DNA from: an uncultured Muribaculaceae bacterium
GTDB lineage: Bacteria > Bacteroidota > Bacteroidia > Bacteroidales > Muribaculaceae
Length of the DNA: 63,601 nt
Direction: 5' to 3'
Assembly: GCA_910577315.1 (NCBI GenBank)
Contig: CAJTME010000004.1
Span: 1 to 63,601 of the forward strand
Shown: one piece after another, positions 1 to 8,098 of the stretch
How positions within the stretch are numbered: position 1 is the first letter of the stretch
Layout: each line of letters starts with the position of its first letter
Translations under genes and position numbers: made by a program
Notes under the pieces: generated by a model
The model's database searches: none
What the model saw: the letters and a program-made list of their open reading frames with translations, nothing else
Told to the model about the DNA's origin: nothing

Positions 1-171
1 TAAAACATAAATTTTTCAAACCACGCTGATTACCAGTATGTTGCAAAATGAGATTTTTTCGGCATAATTTGGCGGGTCCACTCTTACATAAAGGAATCAG
101 ACTATATGAGCCCAAAATAAAGGCATCTAAATATTTTATGACAAAGGATAGCTGCGTTGCCATATTTTTGC
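1..171. other. Upstream AT-rich intergenic DNA, no gene seen
   Basis: AT-rich leader at the window edge. No reading frame, RNA or strong hairpin was recognised here. It may hold the end of a gene or transcript that lies outside the window. Confidence 0.4.
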
Positions 172-179
172 TACCTTTG
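172..179 (+). promoter_or_regulatory. Promoter -7 box for yraN operon
   Basis: The sequence TACCTTTG matches the Bacteroidetes -7 consensus TAnnTTTG and lies about 37 bp before the yraN ATG, giving a leader of roughly 30 nt. No TTG is present at the ideal 20-bp upstream spacing. Confidence 0.6.
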
Positions 180-215
180 CGTTCAGCTAACGGAAACACT
201 CTATAATTATAGTAT

Positions 216-587
216 ATGGCCCGACACAATGACATCGGAAAATGGGGTGAAAACATCGCCTGCGACATCCTTGTCGGAAAAGGCTATGCCATAATTGAGC
301 GTAACTGGCGCCTGAATCATCTTGAAATAGACATCATCGCGTCGAAAGGCAGCCGGATTGTATTTGCAGAAGTCAAAACCCGAGGGAACGCAGATGCCGA
401 TCCGCTCGAGGCCATCGACAGACGCAAAATATCGAACCTGTCGAGGGCAGCCGATGTTTATATCAGGACGCACTACATCAAGCTCGAACCGCAGTTTGAC
501 GTATTCGGAATATCAGGCACTCCCGACAGCTATAAAGCTGAACACATAGAGGACGCTTTTCTCCCACCGCTGAAAACATACAGATAG
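216..587 (+). CDS. yraN: YraN family (UPF0102) nuclease-like protein
   Basis: This 123-aa protein matches the YraN/UPF0102 family in length and pattern. The N-terminal stretch has the family signature GKWGENIACDILVGKGY (residues about 8-24), followed by a predicted PD-(D/E)xK-type core with EIDIIA near residue 37 and FAEVKTR near residue 50. The fold suggests DNA binding or cleavage, and members are often linked to competence or recombination, but no substrate can be read from the sequence. It starts about 30 nt after a strong -7 box and is followed after 28 nt by the aminopeptidase gene, so the two are probably co-transcribed. Confidence 0.9.
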   Translation: MARHNDIGKWGENIACDILVGKGYAIIERNWRLNHLEIDIIASKGSRIVFAEVKTRGNADADPLEAIDRRKISNLSRAADVYIRTHYIKLEPQFDVFGISGTPDSYKAEHIEDAFLPPLKTYR

Positions 588-615
588 TAACACTAAAACA
601 AATTCTTATATAATA

Positions 616-2421
616 ATGAAAGAAAACATCAAGTCGCGGCTCGCAGAGCTACGCGCACAGATGAAAACACAAGGCATATCGGCCGTGATTGTTCCACAGG
701 CCGACCCCCACATGAGCGAATACCTTTCGTCGCACTGGCAGGCACGCCGCATGCTGAGCGGCTTCACCGGTTCGGCCGGCGACCTTGTCGTCACTCTCGA
801 CGCCGCCCTTCTGTGGACTGACTCCCGCTACTTCCTCCAGGCCACCCAGCAACTGGACGGCACTGAGATAAAACTCATGAAGGACGGCCTTCCCGATACC
901 CCCTCTATTGCAAAATGGCTCGTGACCACACTGCGCCCGGGCGAGACCGTCGGTATCAACGGCATGGTTTTCTCAACCGTGGCAAAGGAAGAGCTGGAAA
1001 TGCAGCTCAACGCACACGGAATCGCACTGAACGCCGACTTCGACCCTCTGGACAAAATCTGGGCGGACCGTCCGGATCTTCCGTCGGGCAAAGCATTTGT
1101 GCATGACCTCAAATATGCCGGCGTAGCCGCAAAGGACAAAATCGCCGCCACACTTGCCAACGCGAAGACCCAGATGGCCAATTCTGCGTTCATTTCGGCT
1201 CTCGACGAAATTGCATGGGTGCTCAACATCCGAAGCAATGACGTGAAATACAATCCTGTGGTCACCTCATTCCTTTATCTTTCTCCCGAAGGCTCTGTCC
1301 TGTTCATCGACCCGGCCAAGGTTGACGACACCCTCAGCGCATATCTCGCAGCCGAAGGAGTGAAGACAGCTCCCTACTCTTCCGTAAAGGATTTCATAAA
1401 AGGCATCGGTGAAAACGAGAAAGTGCTGATTGAAGGCGCCCGTACCGCAGCCGGAATTGCAGCTCTGCTCGGTGACCGTGCCGTTAAAGGCTCATCGCCG
1501 ATAGCGATGGCCAAAGCATGCAAAAACGACGTCCAGCTGGCAGGCGTACGCGCAGCCATGCAACGCGACGGTGTGGCGATGGTGAAATCCCTGTGCGAAA
1601 TTCAGGACGAAGTCGCAGCCGGCAAGCCCCTAACCGAAATGGACGTGGCCGAAATCCTGCGCAAATACCGCTCGCAATCACCGCTGTTCTTCGACGAAAG
1701 TTTCGGCACCATAGCCGGCTATGAAGCACACGGCGCCATCGTCCACTACGAGGCCGACGAAGAATCCAACTCAACCCTCGCACCCAAAGGACTGCTCCTT
1801 ATTGATTCGGGCGCCCAGTATCTTGACGGCACCACCGACATCACGCGCACCATAGCCCTGTCATCAGCTCCCACAGCCGATGAAAAACGGGACTTCACCC
1901 TCGTGATGAAAGGTCACATCGCCCTCGGTTCCGCAATCTTCCCCGAAGGTACCTGCGGAGCGCAACTCGATGCCATCGCCCGTCAATTCCTTTGGAAAGA
2001 GGGCTTGAGCTATCTGCACGGCACAGGTCACGGCGTAGGTCACTTCCTCAATGTACACGAAGGACCGCAGAGCATCCGCCTGAACTACGTCCCGACCCCA
2101 CTTACCCCGGGTATGATTACCTCGAACGAGCCGGGCCTATACCGCGAGAACATACACGGCATCCGTTGCGAGAACCTGGTTCTGACCGTGCCGGCAATGG
2201 AAACCGAGTTCGGCAAGTTCTACCGCTTCGAAACACTAACACTCTGCCCGTTCGATCTGTCGCTGTTTGACACTTCAATCATGACCAATCAGGAAATTGA
2301 ATGGCTTAACGAATATCACGCCCGCGTGCGTGAGGCCCTGGCGCCCGAACTTGAAGGCCGTCCCCTGGAATGGCTCGAACGCAACACCCAGCCACTTAAA
2401 CTCCACACCATCACCGATTAA
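616..2421 (+). CDS. pepP: Xaa-Pro aminopeptidase, peptidase M24B family
   Basis: A 601-aa cytosolic metallopeptidase predicted to release N-terminal residues that precede proline. It has the three-part layout of long eukaryote-like aminopeptidase P: two creatinase-like N-terminal domains (about 1-310), an M24 pita-bread catalytic domain (about 315-530) and a short C-terminal extension. The dinuclear metal ligands are visible: the aspartates in IDSGAQYLDGTTDITR, the histidine in HGTGHGVGHFLNVHEG, and the glutamates in TSNEPGLYREN and IRCENL. There is no signal peptide. The stop codon is 3 nt before the next start, so it is translationally close to the carbonic anhydrase gene. Confidence 0.92.
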   Translation: MKENIKSRLAELRAQMKTQGISAVIVPQADPHMSEYLSSHWQARRMLSGFTGSAGDLVVTLDAALLWTDSRYFLQATQQLDGTEIKLMKDGLPDTPSIAKWLVTTLRPGETVGINGMVFSTVAKEELEMQLNAHGIALNADFDPLDKIWADRPDLPSGKAFVHDLKYAGVAAKDKIAATLANAKTQMANSAFISALDEIAWVLNIRSNDVKYNPVVTSFLYLSPEGSVLFIDPAKVDDTLSAYLAAEGVKTAPYSSVKDFIKGIGENEKVLIEGARTAAGIAALLGDRAVKGSSPIAMAKACKNDVQLAGVRAAMQRDGVAMVKSLCEIQDEVAAGKPLTEMDVAEILRKYRSQSPLFFDESFGTIAGYEAHGAIVHYEADEESNSTLAPKGLLLIDSGAQYLDGTTDITRTIALSSAPTADEKRDFTLVMKGHIALGSAIFPEGTCGAQLDAIARQFLWKEGLSYLHGTGHGVGHFLNVHEGPQSIRLNYVPTPLTPGMITSNEPGLYRENIHGIRCENLVLTVPAMETEFGKFYRFETLTLCPFDLSLFDTSIMTNQEIEWLNEYHARVREALAPELEGRPLEWLERNTQPLKLHTITD

Positions 2422-2424
2422 ACT

Positions 2425-2964
2425 ATGGCACTGATAATTCCAGTTCGCGGGTTCACCCCAGAAATAGGCCCTGACTGCTTCCTGGCAGAAAACGCCACCA
2501 TAATCGGCGACACCGTCCTCGGACGCGATTGCAGCGTATGGTTCAACACCGTGCTGCGCGGCGATGTGAACTCCATCCGCATAGGCAACTGCGTCAACAT
2601 CCAGGATGGTTCGGTGCTGCACACGCTCTACCAGAAATCCACCATCGAAATCGGTGACCACGTGTCGATTGGCCACAATGTGACCATACACGGCGCAAAA
2701 ATCCGCGACTACGCCCTCATCGGCATGGGCGCGGTTGTCATGGATGACGCTGAAGTTGGCGAAGGCGCTATCGTCGCAGCCGGTTCGGTTGTACTTTCCC
2801 GGACTAAAATTGGCCCCAACGAGCTGTGGGGCGGCGCACCGGCAAAGTTCATAAAAATGGTTGACGAAGCGCAAAGCCGCGAAATCAACCGAAAGATAGC
2901 CCACAACTATCTTATGTATTCCCGCTGGTACACCCATCCCGACGATCCTGACAATCTGAAATAA
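2425..2964 (+). CDS. Gamma-class carbonic anhydrase family protein (YrdA/PaaY-like)
   Basis: A 179-aa left-handed beta-helix protein with hexapeptide repeats throughout, the usual length for the YrdA/PaaY branch of gamma carbonic anhydrases. The zinc ligands are visible as the histidine in SVLHTLY and the two histidines in SIGHNVTIHGAK. The family hydrates CO2 or has a thioesterase-linked metal-binding role, and this branch is often weakly active or of unknown substrate. It begins 3 nt after the aminopeptidase stop and ends just before a perfect bidirectional terminator, so it closes the operon. Confidence 0.88.
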   Translation: MALIIPVRGFTPEIGPDCFLAENATIIGDTVLGRDCSVWFNTVLRGDVNSIRIGNCVNIQDGSVLHTLYQKSTIEIGDHVSIGHNVTIHGAKIRDYALIGMGAVVMDDAEVGEGAIVAAGSVVLSRTKIGPNELWGGAPAKFIKMVDEAQSREINRKIAHNYLMYSRWYTHPDDPDNLK

Positions 2965-2969
2965 TCATA

Positions 2970-3019
2970 CAATAACAGACGGCGGGCAGCTCGGTTGAGC
3001 TGCCCGCCGTCTGTTATTG
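2970..3019. terminator. Bidirectional terminator, perfect 23-bp stem
   Basis: Two perfectly complementary 23-nt arms (2970-2992 and 2997-3019) surround a 4-nt GGTT loop. The stem has a GC-rich core and A/T-rich ends, so it can stop transcripts from both convergent genes, the carbonic anhydrase and gpmI. Confidence 0.9.
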
Positions 3020-3032
3020 TATCGGAAGAGCC

Positions 3033-4550
3033 TTACTTGATAAGATCCTTGCCGGTCATTTCCTTAGGCTGGGGAATACCCATGATGTGAAGAATCGAGG
3101 GCGCAACGTCGGCAAGGATACCGTTTTCGGTCTTGGCATCCTTATTCTCGGTCACGTATACGAACGGCACGGGATTGAGCGAATGAGCTGTGTTGGGGGT
3201 GCCGTCGGCGTTCTCAGCATGGTCGGCATTGCCATGGTCGGCAATGATGATTACCTCGTAATCGCCCATGCTCTTTGCAGCCTCAACGGTATCGTGCAGA
3301 CAGGAGTCGAGGGTCTCGACAGCCTTCTGAATTGCGGAATATACACCGGTGTGGCCCACCATATCGCCATTGGCGAAGTTCACGACGATGAAATCATATT
3401 TATCGCTCTTGATTGCGTCAACGAGCTTGTCTTTCACTTCAAAGGCGCTCATCTCGGGCTTGAGGTCGTAGGTGGCGACTTTGGGCGAGGGAACGAGAAT
3501 ACGGTCTTCGCCATTGAAAGGAGCTTCGCGTCCGCCGTTAAAGAAGAATGTCACATGCGCGTACTTCTCAGTCTCGGCGATATGGAGCTGCTGCTTGCCC
3601 AGGTCGGAAAGATATTCAGCAAGAGTGTTGTTGACGTCTTCCTTGTCGAAAAGGATGTGCACGCCCTTGAACGACGAATCGTAAGGAGTCATGCAGTAAT
3701 ATTGCAGGCCGGGGATGGTGTGCATGCCTTCTTCGGGCATGTCATGCTGGGTGAGAACAACGGTGAGTTCCTTTGCGCGGTCGTTGCGGTAGTTGAAGAA
3801 AATCACCACGTCGCCTTCCTTGATGGTGCCATCGAAATTGGCGTTGTTGATGGGCTTGATGAACTCGTCGGTCACATCGTTGTCATAGCTTTGCTGCATG
3901 GCGGCGACCATATCGGTGGCTTGCTCGCCCTTGCCTTCAACGAGAAGGTCGTAGGCAATCTTGACGCGGTCCCAGCGTTTGTCACGGTCCATTGCATAAT
4001 AGCGGCCGATTATTGACGCGATTTCGCCGGCCGAATCCTTGCAGTGGTTCTGGAGCTGCTCGATGAAGCCCTTGCCCGAACGGGGGTCGGTGTCACGGCC
4101 ATCCATGAAACAGTGGAGATAAACCTTCTTTAGGTCATATTTTTTTGCGATGTCGCAGAGAGCGAACACATGGTCGAGCGACGAGTGAACGCCGCCGTTT
4201 GAGGTAAGACCCATGAGGTGCAGAGCCTTGCCCGTACGCTGGGCATACTCGTAGGCTGCCTTTACCTGAGGATTATTGAGGATGTCGCCTGTGGCGATGG
4301 CCTTGTTGATTTTCACGAGGTCCTGATATACCACACGGCCGGCGCCGATGTTGAGGTGACCTACCTCCGAGTTACCCATCTGGCCGTCGGGCAGACCCAC
4401 GCTTTCGCCGCCGGCGATAAGCTGCGAGTGAGGGTAAGTCTTAAGAAGATAGTCCCAGTAGGGAGTCGGGGTGTTGAAGATGACATCGTCGTGCTTGTGG
4501 TCGCCGATGCCCCATCCGTCGAGGATGATGAGAAGTGCTTTCTTAGCCAT
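3033..4550 (-). CDS. gpmI: 2,3-bisphosphoglycerate-independent phosphoglycerate mutase
   Basis: A 505-aa cytosolic glycolytic enzyme that interconverts 3- and 2-phosphoglycerate without a bisphosphoglycerate cofactor. It has the alkaline-phosphatase-like metal sites: D11 in LLIILDGWGIGD and the phosphorylated serine S61 in GQMGNSEVGHLN. The C-terminal ligands lie in IADHGNADHAEN and NTAHSLNPVPFV. Length fits the family (about 505-515 aa). It is the last gene of a minus-strand unit behind the small membrane protein (17-nt gap) and ends at the shared terminator. Confidence 0.97.
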   Translation of the reverse strand: MAKKALLIILDGWGIGDHKHDDVIFNTPTPYWDYLLKTYPHSQLIAGGESVGLPDGQMGNSEVGHLNIGAGRVVYQDLVKINKAIATGDILNNPQVKAAYEYAQRTGKALHLMGLTSNGGVHSSLDHVFALCDIAKKYDLKKVYLHCFMDGRDTDPRSGKGFIEQLQNHCKDSAGEIASIIGRYYAMDRDKRWDRVKIAYDLLVEGKGEQATDMVAAMQQSYDNDVTDEFIKPINNANFDGTIKEGDVVIFFNYRNDRAKELTVVLTQHDMPEEGMHTIPGLQYYCMTPYDSSFKGVHILFDKEDVNNTLAEYLSDLGKQQLHIAETEKYAHVTFFFNGGREAPFNGEDRILVPSPKVATYDLKPEMSAFEVKDKLVDAIKSDKYDFIVVNFANGDMVGHTGVYSAIQKAVETLDSCLHDTVEAAKSMGDYEVIIIADHGNADHAENADGTPNTAHSLNPVPFVYVTENKDAKTENGILADVAPSILHIMGIPQPKEMTGKDLIK

Positions 4551-4567
4551 AATATATATGTATGTTC

Positions 4568-4801
4568 TTATTTTCGGTTGTTCAACAAGTCTTCCATGCG
4601 TTCACGGCGCAGGCGCTCGCGCTTTTTCAAGAAAAAGTGCAACAGAATTATAACGCCGAGCGACACCACAATTGTTGCGACATATGCCGCAAGCGATGTC
4701 TGCCCGCTGCGCAGGCCGTCAAGCCCCAGATATGCCATTACGGCCAGATAGACCAGCAACAGCGCCGGCACTATAATTGCACGGGAGTACTTCATATTCA
4801 A
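4568..4801 (-). CDS. Small membrane protein with two transmembrane segments
   Basis: A 77-aa protein with two hydrophobic segments (about 8-27 and 37-58), then a strongly basic and acidic cytoplasmic tail that starts KKRERLRRERME. No enzyme domain was recognised. Its start codon overlaps the stop of the upstream exonuclease gene (ATGA), and gpmI follows after 17 nt, so it is translationally coupled inside that operon. It resembles the short uncharacterised membrane proteins often found next to housekeeping genes in Bacteroidales. Function unknown. Confidence 0.75.
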   Translation of the reverse strand: MNMKYSRAIIVPALLLVYLAVMAYLGLDGLRSGQTSLAAYVATIVVSLGVIILLHFFLKKRERLRRERMEDLLNNRK

Positions 4802-5634
4802 TCGTTTTTCTTGTTCTTCTTCGTTGCCGCGCGGGATTTCGCAGTCGACGGCTTCTTCGCTTTGGCGCGCGAGGTCCTGGATGACGAGGCGCCGCGCACG
4901 CGCTTTTTTTTTTCGGTGGCCGGAGTCTTGGGCGCTTCGGCAGGCTGGGATGCCGCTGGCTGTTGCGGGGGTGTGGTGAGCTGATTGTTCTGCGCAGGAT
5001 TGAGCATCGAGCGGTCAACGATGTAAGGCGATTCGTCAGGACGGAAAGCGCCCGAACGCAGGGTTCGGTACAGTCTCAGGCACGCCCATGCGTCTATCGC
5101 GGCATAAGTCTGCTGCTGGGGTGTGAGGGTCTCTGCCTCCCAGTTGGTCAGGCGCTGGGCCTTTGAGATTTTTTCACCGAAAACAATCGCATAAATCTTT
5201 TGCAGGGAGATGTCGTTGATATGAAAGTACTTGACATATTCCTGCAAGTCGATGAAACCCTGCGGGTCAAGATCCTCTATGAGGCGGCGCATCACGGCAA
5301 AGTCGTCATGGACCGAAAGACCGATTTTTATTATCTCGGGGTTCTCGAGGAACTCCCGAAGATGCACCGACACGCCGATGATGTTGATTCGGAAAAGGAA
5401 ACAATGGTCCTCGGTCGAAAGCTGCATGAGCGCGACATTGTGGGTGCGCCCACGGTGAAACGACGGCCGTGTCTCCGTATCGAACCCCACCACCCTCGCG
5501 CGGGTAAGCTCGCGGAGAGCCACACGGGCCATCTCCGGGGTATCAACCACAGTGATGCTCCCCGGGAAAGTGACGACCGGCATTTCGGCCACCGTTTCCT
5601 TGCTTATGGCGATTGTTTGGGTCTGTGCGTCCAT
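4798..5634 (-). CDS. 3'-5' exonuclease, RNase D-like DEDDy family
   Basis: A 278-aa protein with one DEDDy exonuclease domain (about 25-205). Metal-binding acidic residues are seen in GFDTETRPSF (motif I), GLSVHDDFAV (motif II) and YAAIDAWACL (motif III, tyrosine four residues before the aspartate). It lacks the HRDC domains of full RNase D, so tRNA 3' trimming or structured DNA/RNA repair are both possible. The last ~75 residues are a low-complexity tail rich in proline, then lysine, alanine and serine, probably a disordered nucleic-acid-binding extension. It is the first gene of the operon with the membrane protein and gpmI, and its promoter overlaps the divergent biotin promoter. Confidence 0.85.
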   Translation of the reverse strand: MDAQTQTIAISKETVAEMPVVTFPGSITVVDTPEMARVALRELTRARVVGFDTETRPSFHRGRTHNVALMQLSTEDHCFLFRINIIGVSVHLREFLENPEIIKIGLSVHDDFAVMRRLIEDLDPQGFIDLQEYVKYFHINDISLQKIYAIVFGEKISKAQRLTNWEAETLTPQQQTYAAIDAWACLRLYRTLRSGAFRPDESPYIVDRSMLNPAQNNQLTTPPQQPAASQPAEAPKTPATEKKKRVRGASSSRTSRAKAKKPSTAKSRAATKKNKKND

Positions 5635-5666
5635 AATCGAACTCGTAATCTTGAATTTTTACGCTG

Positions 5667-5674
5667 CAAATTTA
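5667..5674 (-). promoter_or_regulatory. Promoter -7 box for exonuclease-gpmI operon
   Basis: Read on the minus strand this is TAAATTTG, a match to TAnnTTTG, about 33 bp before the exonuclease ATG. It faces the bioA -7 box across 11 bp. Confidence 0.55.
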
Positions 5675-5685
5675 CAAAAAAAAAG

Positions 5686-5693
5686 TAACTTTG
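5686..5693 (+). promoter_or_regulatory. Promoter -7 box for biotin operon
   Basis: TAACTTTG ends only 4 nt before the bioA ATG. If used, transcription would start at or next to the start codon and give a nearly leaderless message. The surrounding CAAATTTAC-N9-GTAACTTTG is an inverted repeat with one mismatch, made of the two divergent -7 boxes, and could also be bound by a regulator. Confidence 0.55.
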
Positions 5694-5697
5694 TGGT

Positions 5698-6996
5698 ATG
5701 AAATCTAATTTGCATGACGATTGGGACCGCCTTCACCTGTGGCATCCCTACACCTCAACCCTCTCTCCCCTTCCGACATATATGGTCGAACGCGCTGATG
5801 GAGCGGTTATTACGCTTGCCGACGGCCACGAGATAATCGACGGCATGTCGTCGTGGTGGTGCGTCATCCACGGATACAACCATCCGCGCCTCAACGCCGC
5901 CGCAAAGGCCCAGCTCGACAAAATGAGCCATGTGATGTTCGGCGGCTTCACTCATGCGCCAGCCGTGGAACTCGGGAAAATGCTGCTTGAGGTGGCACCG
6001 CCGTCAATGCACAATATATTTTATGCCGATTCCGGCTCGGTCGCGGTTGAAGTTGCGATGAAAATGGCCGTGCAGGCCGCCGTTTCAGCCTCGGGAAGCC
6101 ACGAAAAGACCAATTTCGCCACAATCCGTTCGGGCTACCACGGCGATACATGGAATGCCATGAGCGTGTGCGACCCCGTCACGGGCATGCACGGAGCTTT
6201 CGGCTCCGCACTCCCGGTGAGGTATTTCGTTCCGCAGCCGCGCTCGCGTTTCGGTGGCGAGTGGAATCCGGCGGAGATTGAGCCGGTCGAACGCCTGTTC
6301 GAGGAACATTCGTCCGACCTGGCCGCTTTCATACTCGAGCCCGTGGTGCAGGGTGCCGGTGGAATGTGGTTCTACCATCCTGAATACCTGCGCAGCCTGC
6401 GCAAGCTTTGCGACAAATACGGCATACTGCTCATCTTCGACGAGATAGCGACCGGCTTCTGGCGCACCGGACGTTTCTTTGCATGGGAATGGGCCGGAGT
6501 TGAACCTGACATAATGTGCATCGGCAAGGGTCTGACCGCAGGTTACATGACCATGAGCGCCGTGCTCACCACCCGCAATATCGCCGACACCATCTCGCGC
6601 GGCGAGGCCGGTGTGCTGATGCACGGTCCCACTTTCATGGCCAATCCGCTGGCATGCGCAGTGGCGGTTGAATCGCTCAAGATGCTGCGCGAACAGGACA
6701 TGCAATCCCGTCTCGCCGAAATCGAATCCGCAATGAAAACCGGCCTCGAACCGGCCCGCGCATTGCCTAATGTGACGGATGTGCGCGTCCTCGGCTCGAT
6801 TGGCGTCATCGAGGTTGACCGCCCGGTCGATGTCGGCGAGTTCCAGAAACGATGCGTCGCCCGCGGCGTGTGGATACGGCCATTCGGGCGCAATGTCTAC
6901 ATCATGCCGCCTTATGTAATTTCCGACACGCAGCTGGCCAAACTCATGTCGGAGATGATTGAACTCGTAAAAGAATTGCCGGATTATGAACGTTGA
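5698..6996 (+). CDS. bioA: Adenosylmethionine-8-amino-7-oxononanoate aminotransferase
   Basis: A 432-aa PLP enzyme of class III aminotransferases that makes 7,8-diaminopelargonate from KAPA, using S-adenosylmethionine as amino donor. Family features include the early WHPYTS motif, SGSVAVEVAMKMA, the PLP-contacting IFDEIATGFWRTGR, and the Schiff-base lysine in CIGKGLTAGYMT. Length matches BioA from E. coli (about 430 aa). It is the first gene of the biotin cluster, and its end overlaps bioF by 11 nt. The chosen start gives the usual N-terminus but leaves almost no leader after the -7 box. Confidence 0.97.
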   Translation: MKSNLHDDWDRLHLWHPYTSTLSPLPTYMVERADGAVITLADGHEIIDGMSSWWCVIHGYNHPRLNAAAKAQLDKMSHVMFGGFTHAPAVELGKMLLEVAPPSMHNIFYADSGSVAVEVAMKMAVQAAVSASGSHEKTNFATIRSGYHGDTWNAMSVCDPVTGMHGAFGSALPVRYFVPQPRSRFGGEWNPAEIEPVERLFEEHSSDLAAFILEPVVQGAGGMWFYHPEYLRSLRKLCDKYGILLIFDEIATGFWRTGRFFAWEWAGVEPDIMCIGKGLTAGYMTMSAVLTTRNIADTISRGEAGVLMHGPTFMANPLACAVAVESLKMLREQDMQSRLAEIESAMKTGLEPARALPNVTDVRVLGSIGVIEVDRPVDVGEFQKRCVARGVWIRPFGRNVYIMPPYVISDTQLAKLMSEMIELVKELPDYER

Positions 6997-8098
6997 TGCG
7001 GTACTTGACGAACTTGAAGCCTCGGGCAACTTGCGGCGGCTCCCCGCCGAGTCACCTGCAGGAGTCATTGACCTGTCGTCAAACGACTATCTCGGCCTCG
7101 GCGAAGACATAGCCCTGCGCGAGAGCTTTTTCGCATCATACGATTCCAAGTCCCTTCTCATGACTTCCTCGGCATCGCGGCTGCTGGCAGGGCGCCAAAC
7201 CTCTTATTCCATCCTTGAAAAAGAACTTGCCGACAGCTACGGGCATAACCATGAGGCGCTGCTGTTCAACAGCGGCTATCATGCCAACACAGGCCTCGTA
7301 AGTGCAATCGCCGATAAGAACACGCTCATTCTGGCCGACCGGCTCGTTCATGCCTCGATAATCGACGGCATAAAACTTTCGGGCGCTCCATTTGTCCGTT
7401 TTGCCCACAATGACCTGAGCCACCTGCGGAAACTGCTGGAAAGCAAAGGGCGTGACTACCCCAACGTGCTAATAATCGTCGAGAGCGTTTACAGCATGGA
7501 CGGCGACCGAGCGGACATCGGCCAACTTACCGAAATAAAAAAATTGCATCCCGGCGCCATGTTGTATGTCGACGAGGCCCATGCAGTAGGTGTACTCGGC
7601 CCCGGGGGGCTCGGAGAATGTGCCGCCGCCGGAGTTCTCGGCCAAATAGACATCCTTGTCGGCACTTTCGGGAAGGCACTCGCTTCAATGGGCGCATACG
7701 CCATCATGTCCCCCACCCTAAGGCAGTTCATGATCAATAAAGCACGTTCGCTCATATTTTCGACCGCCCTCCCGCCTGCACAAATTGATTGGAGTCTCCA
7801 CGTATGGCGCCATGCCACCTCAGCCGATTCGGCCAGACAGCAACTTATGTCGCTCGCATCACAGCTGGCCCGGATAATACCCGGCGGAGAGCCCTCGCAT
7901 ATACGCCCCCTGATTGTCGGAAGCTCCGAAAAGGCTCTCGCGGCATCGGCAAAATTGCTTGAGGGCGGTTACAAGGTGCTGCCAATACGCACCCCCACCG
8001 TCCCGCCAGGCACGGAACGCCTGCGGTTCTCACTCTCAGCCGCCATAGCGTCAGAAAGCCTTGCAGGCCTATCCAGTTTAATAAATTCCCTTTCATGA
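6986..8098 (+). CDS. bioF: 8-amino-7-oxononanoate synthase
   Basis: A 370-aa PLP enzyme of the alpha-oxoamine synthase family. It condenses pimeloyl-ACP with L-alanine to give KAPA. The motifs DLSSNDYLGLG (residues about 28-38), YVDEAHAVGVLG and the PLP-lysine motif VGTFGKALAS are present. It is slightly shorter than E. coli BioF (384 aa) but has no missing core motif. It overlaps bioA by 11 nt and bioGC by 4 nt (ATGA), indicating translational coupling. Confidence 0.96.
   Translation: MNVDAVLDELEASGNLRRLPAESPAGVIDLSSNDYLGLGEDIALRESFFASYDSKSLLMTSSASRLLAGRQTSYSILEKELADSYGHNHEALLFNSGYHANTGLVSAIADKNTLILADRLVHASIIDGIKLSGAPFVRFAHNDLSHLRKLLESKGRDYPNVLIIVESVYSMDGDRADIGQLTEIKKLHPGAMLYVDEAHAVGVLGPGGLGECAAAGVLGQIDILVGTFGKALASMGAYAIMSPTLRQFMINKARSLIFSTALPPAQIDWSLHVWRHATSADSARQQLMSLASQLARIIPGGEPSHIRPLIVGSSEKALAASAKLLEGGYKVLPIRTPTVPPGTERLRFSLSAAIASESLAGLSSLINSLS

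Noticed and set aside
3087..4016. 309-codon frame antisense to gpmI
   Set aside because: gpmI has complete family motifs. The opposite frame is a GC-skew shadow without any recognisable domain.
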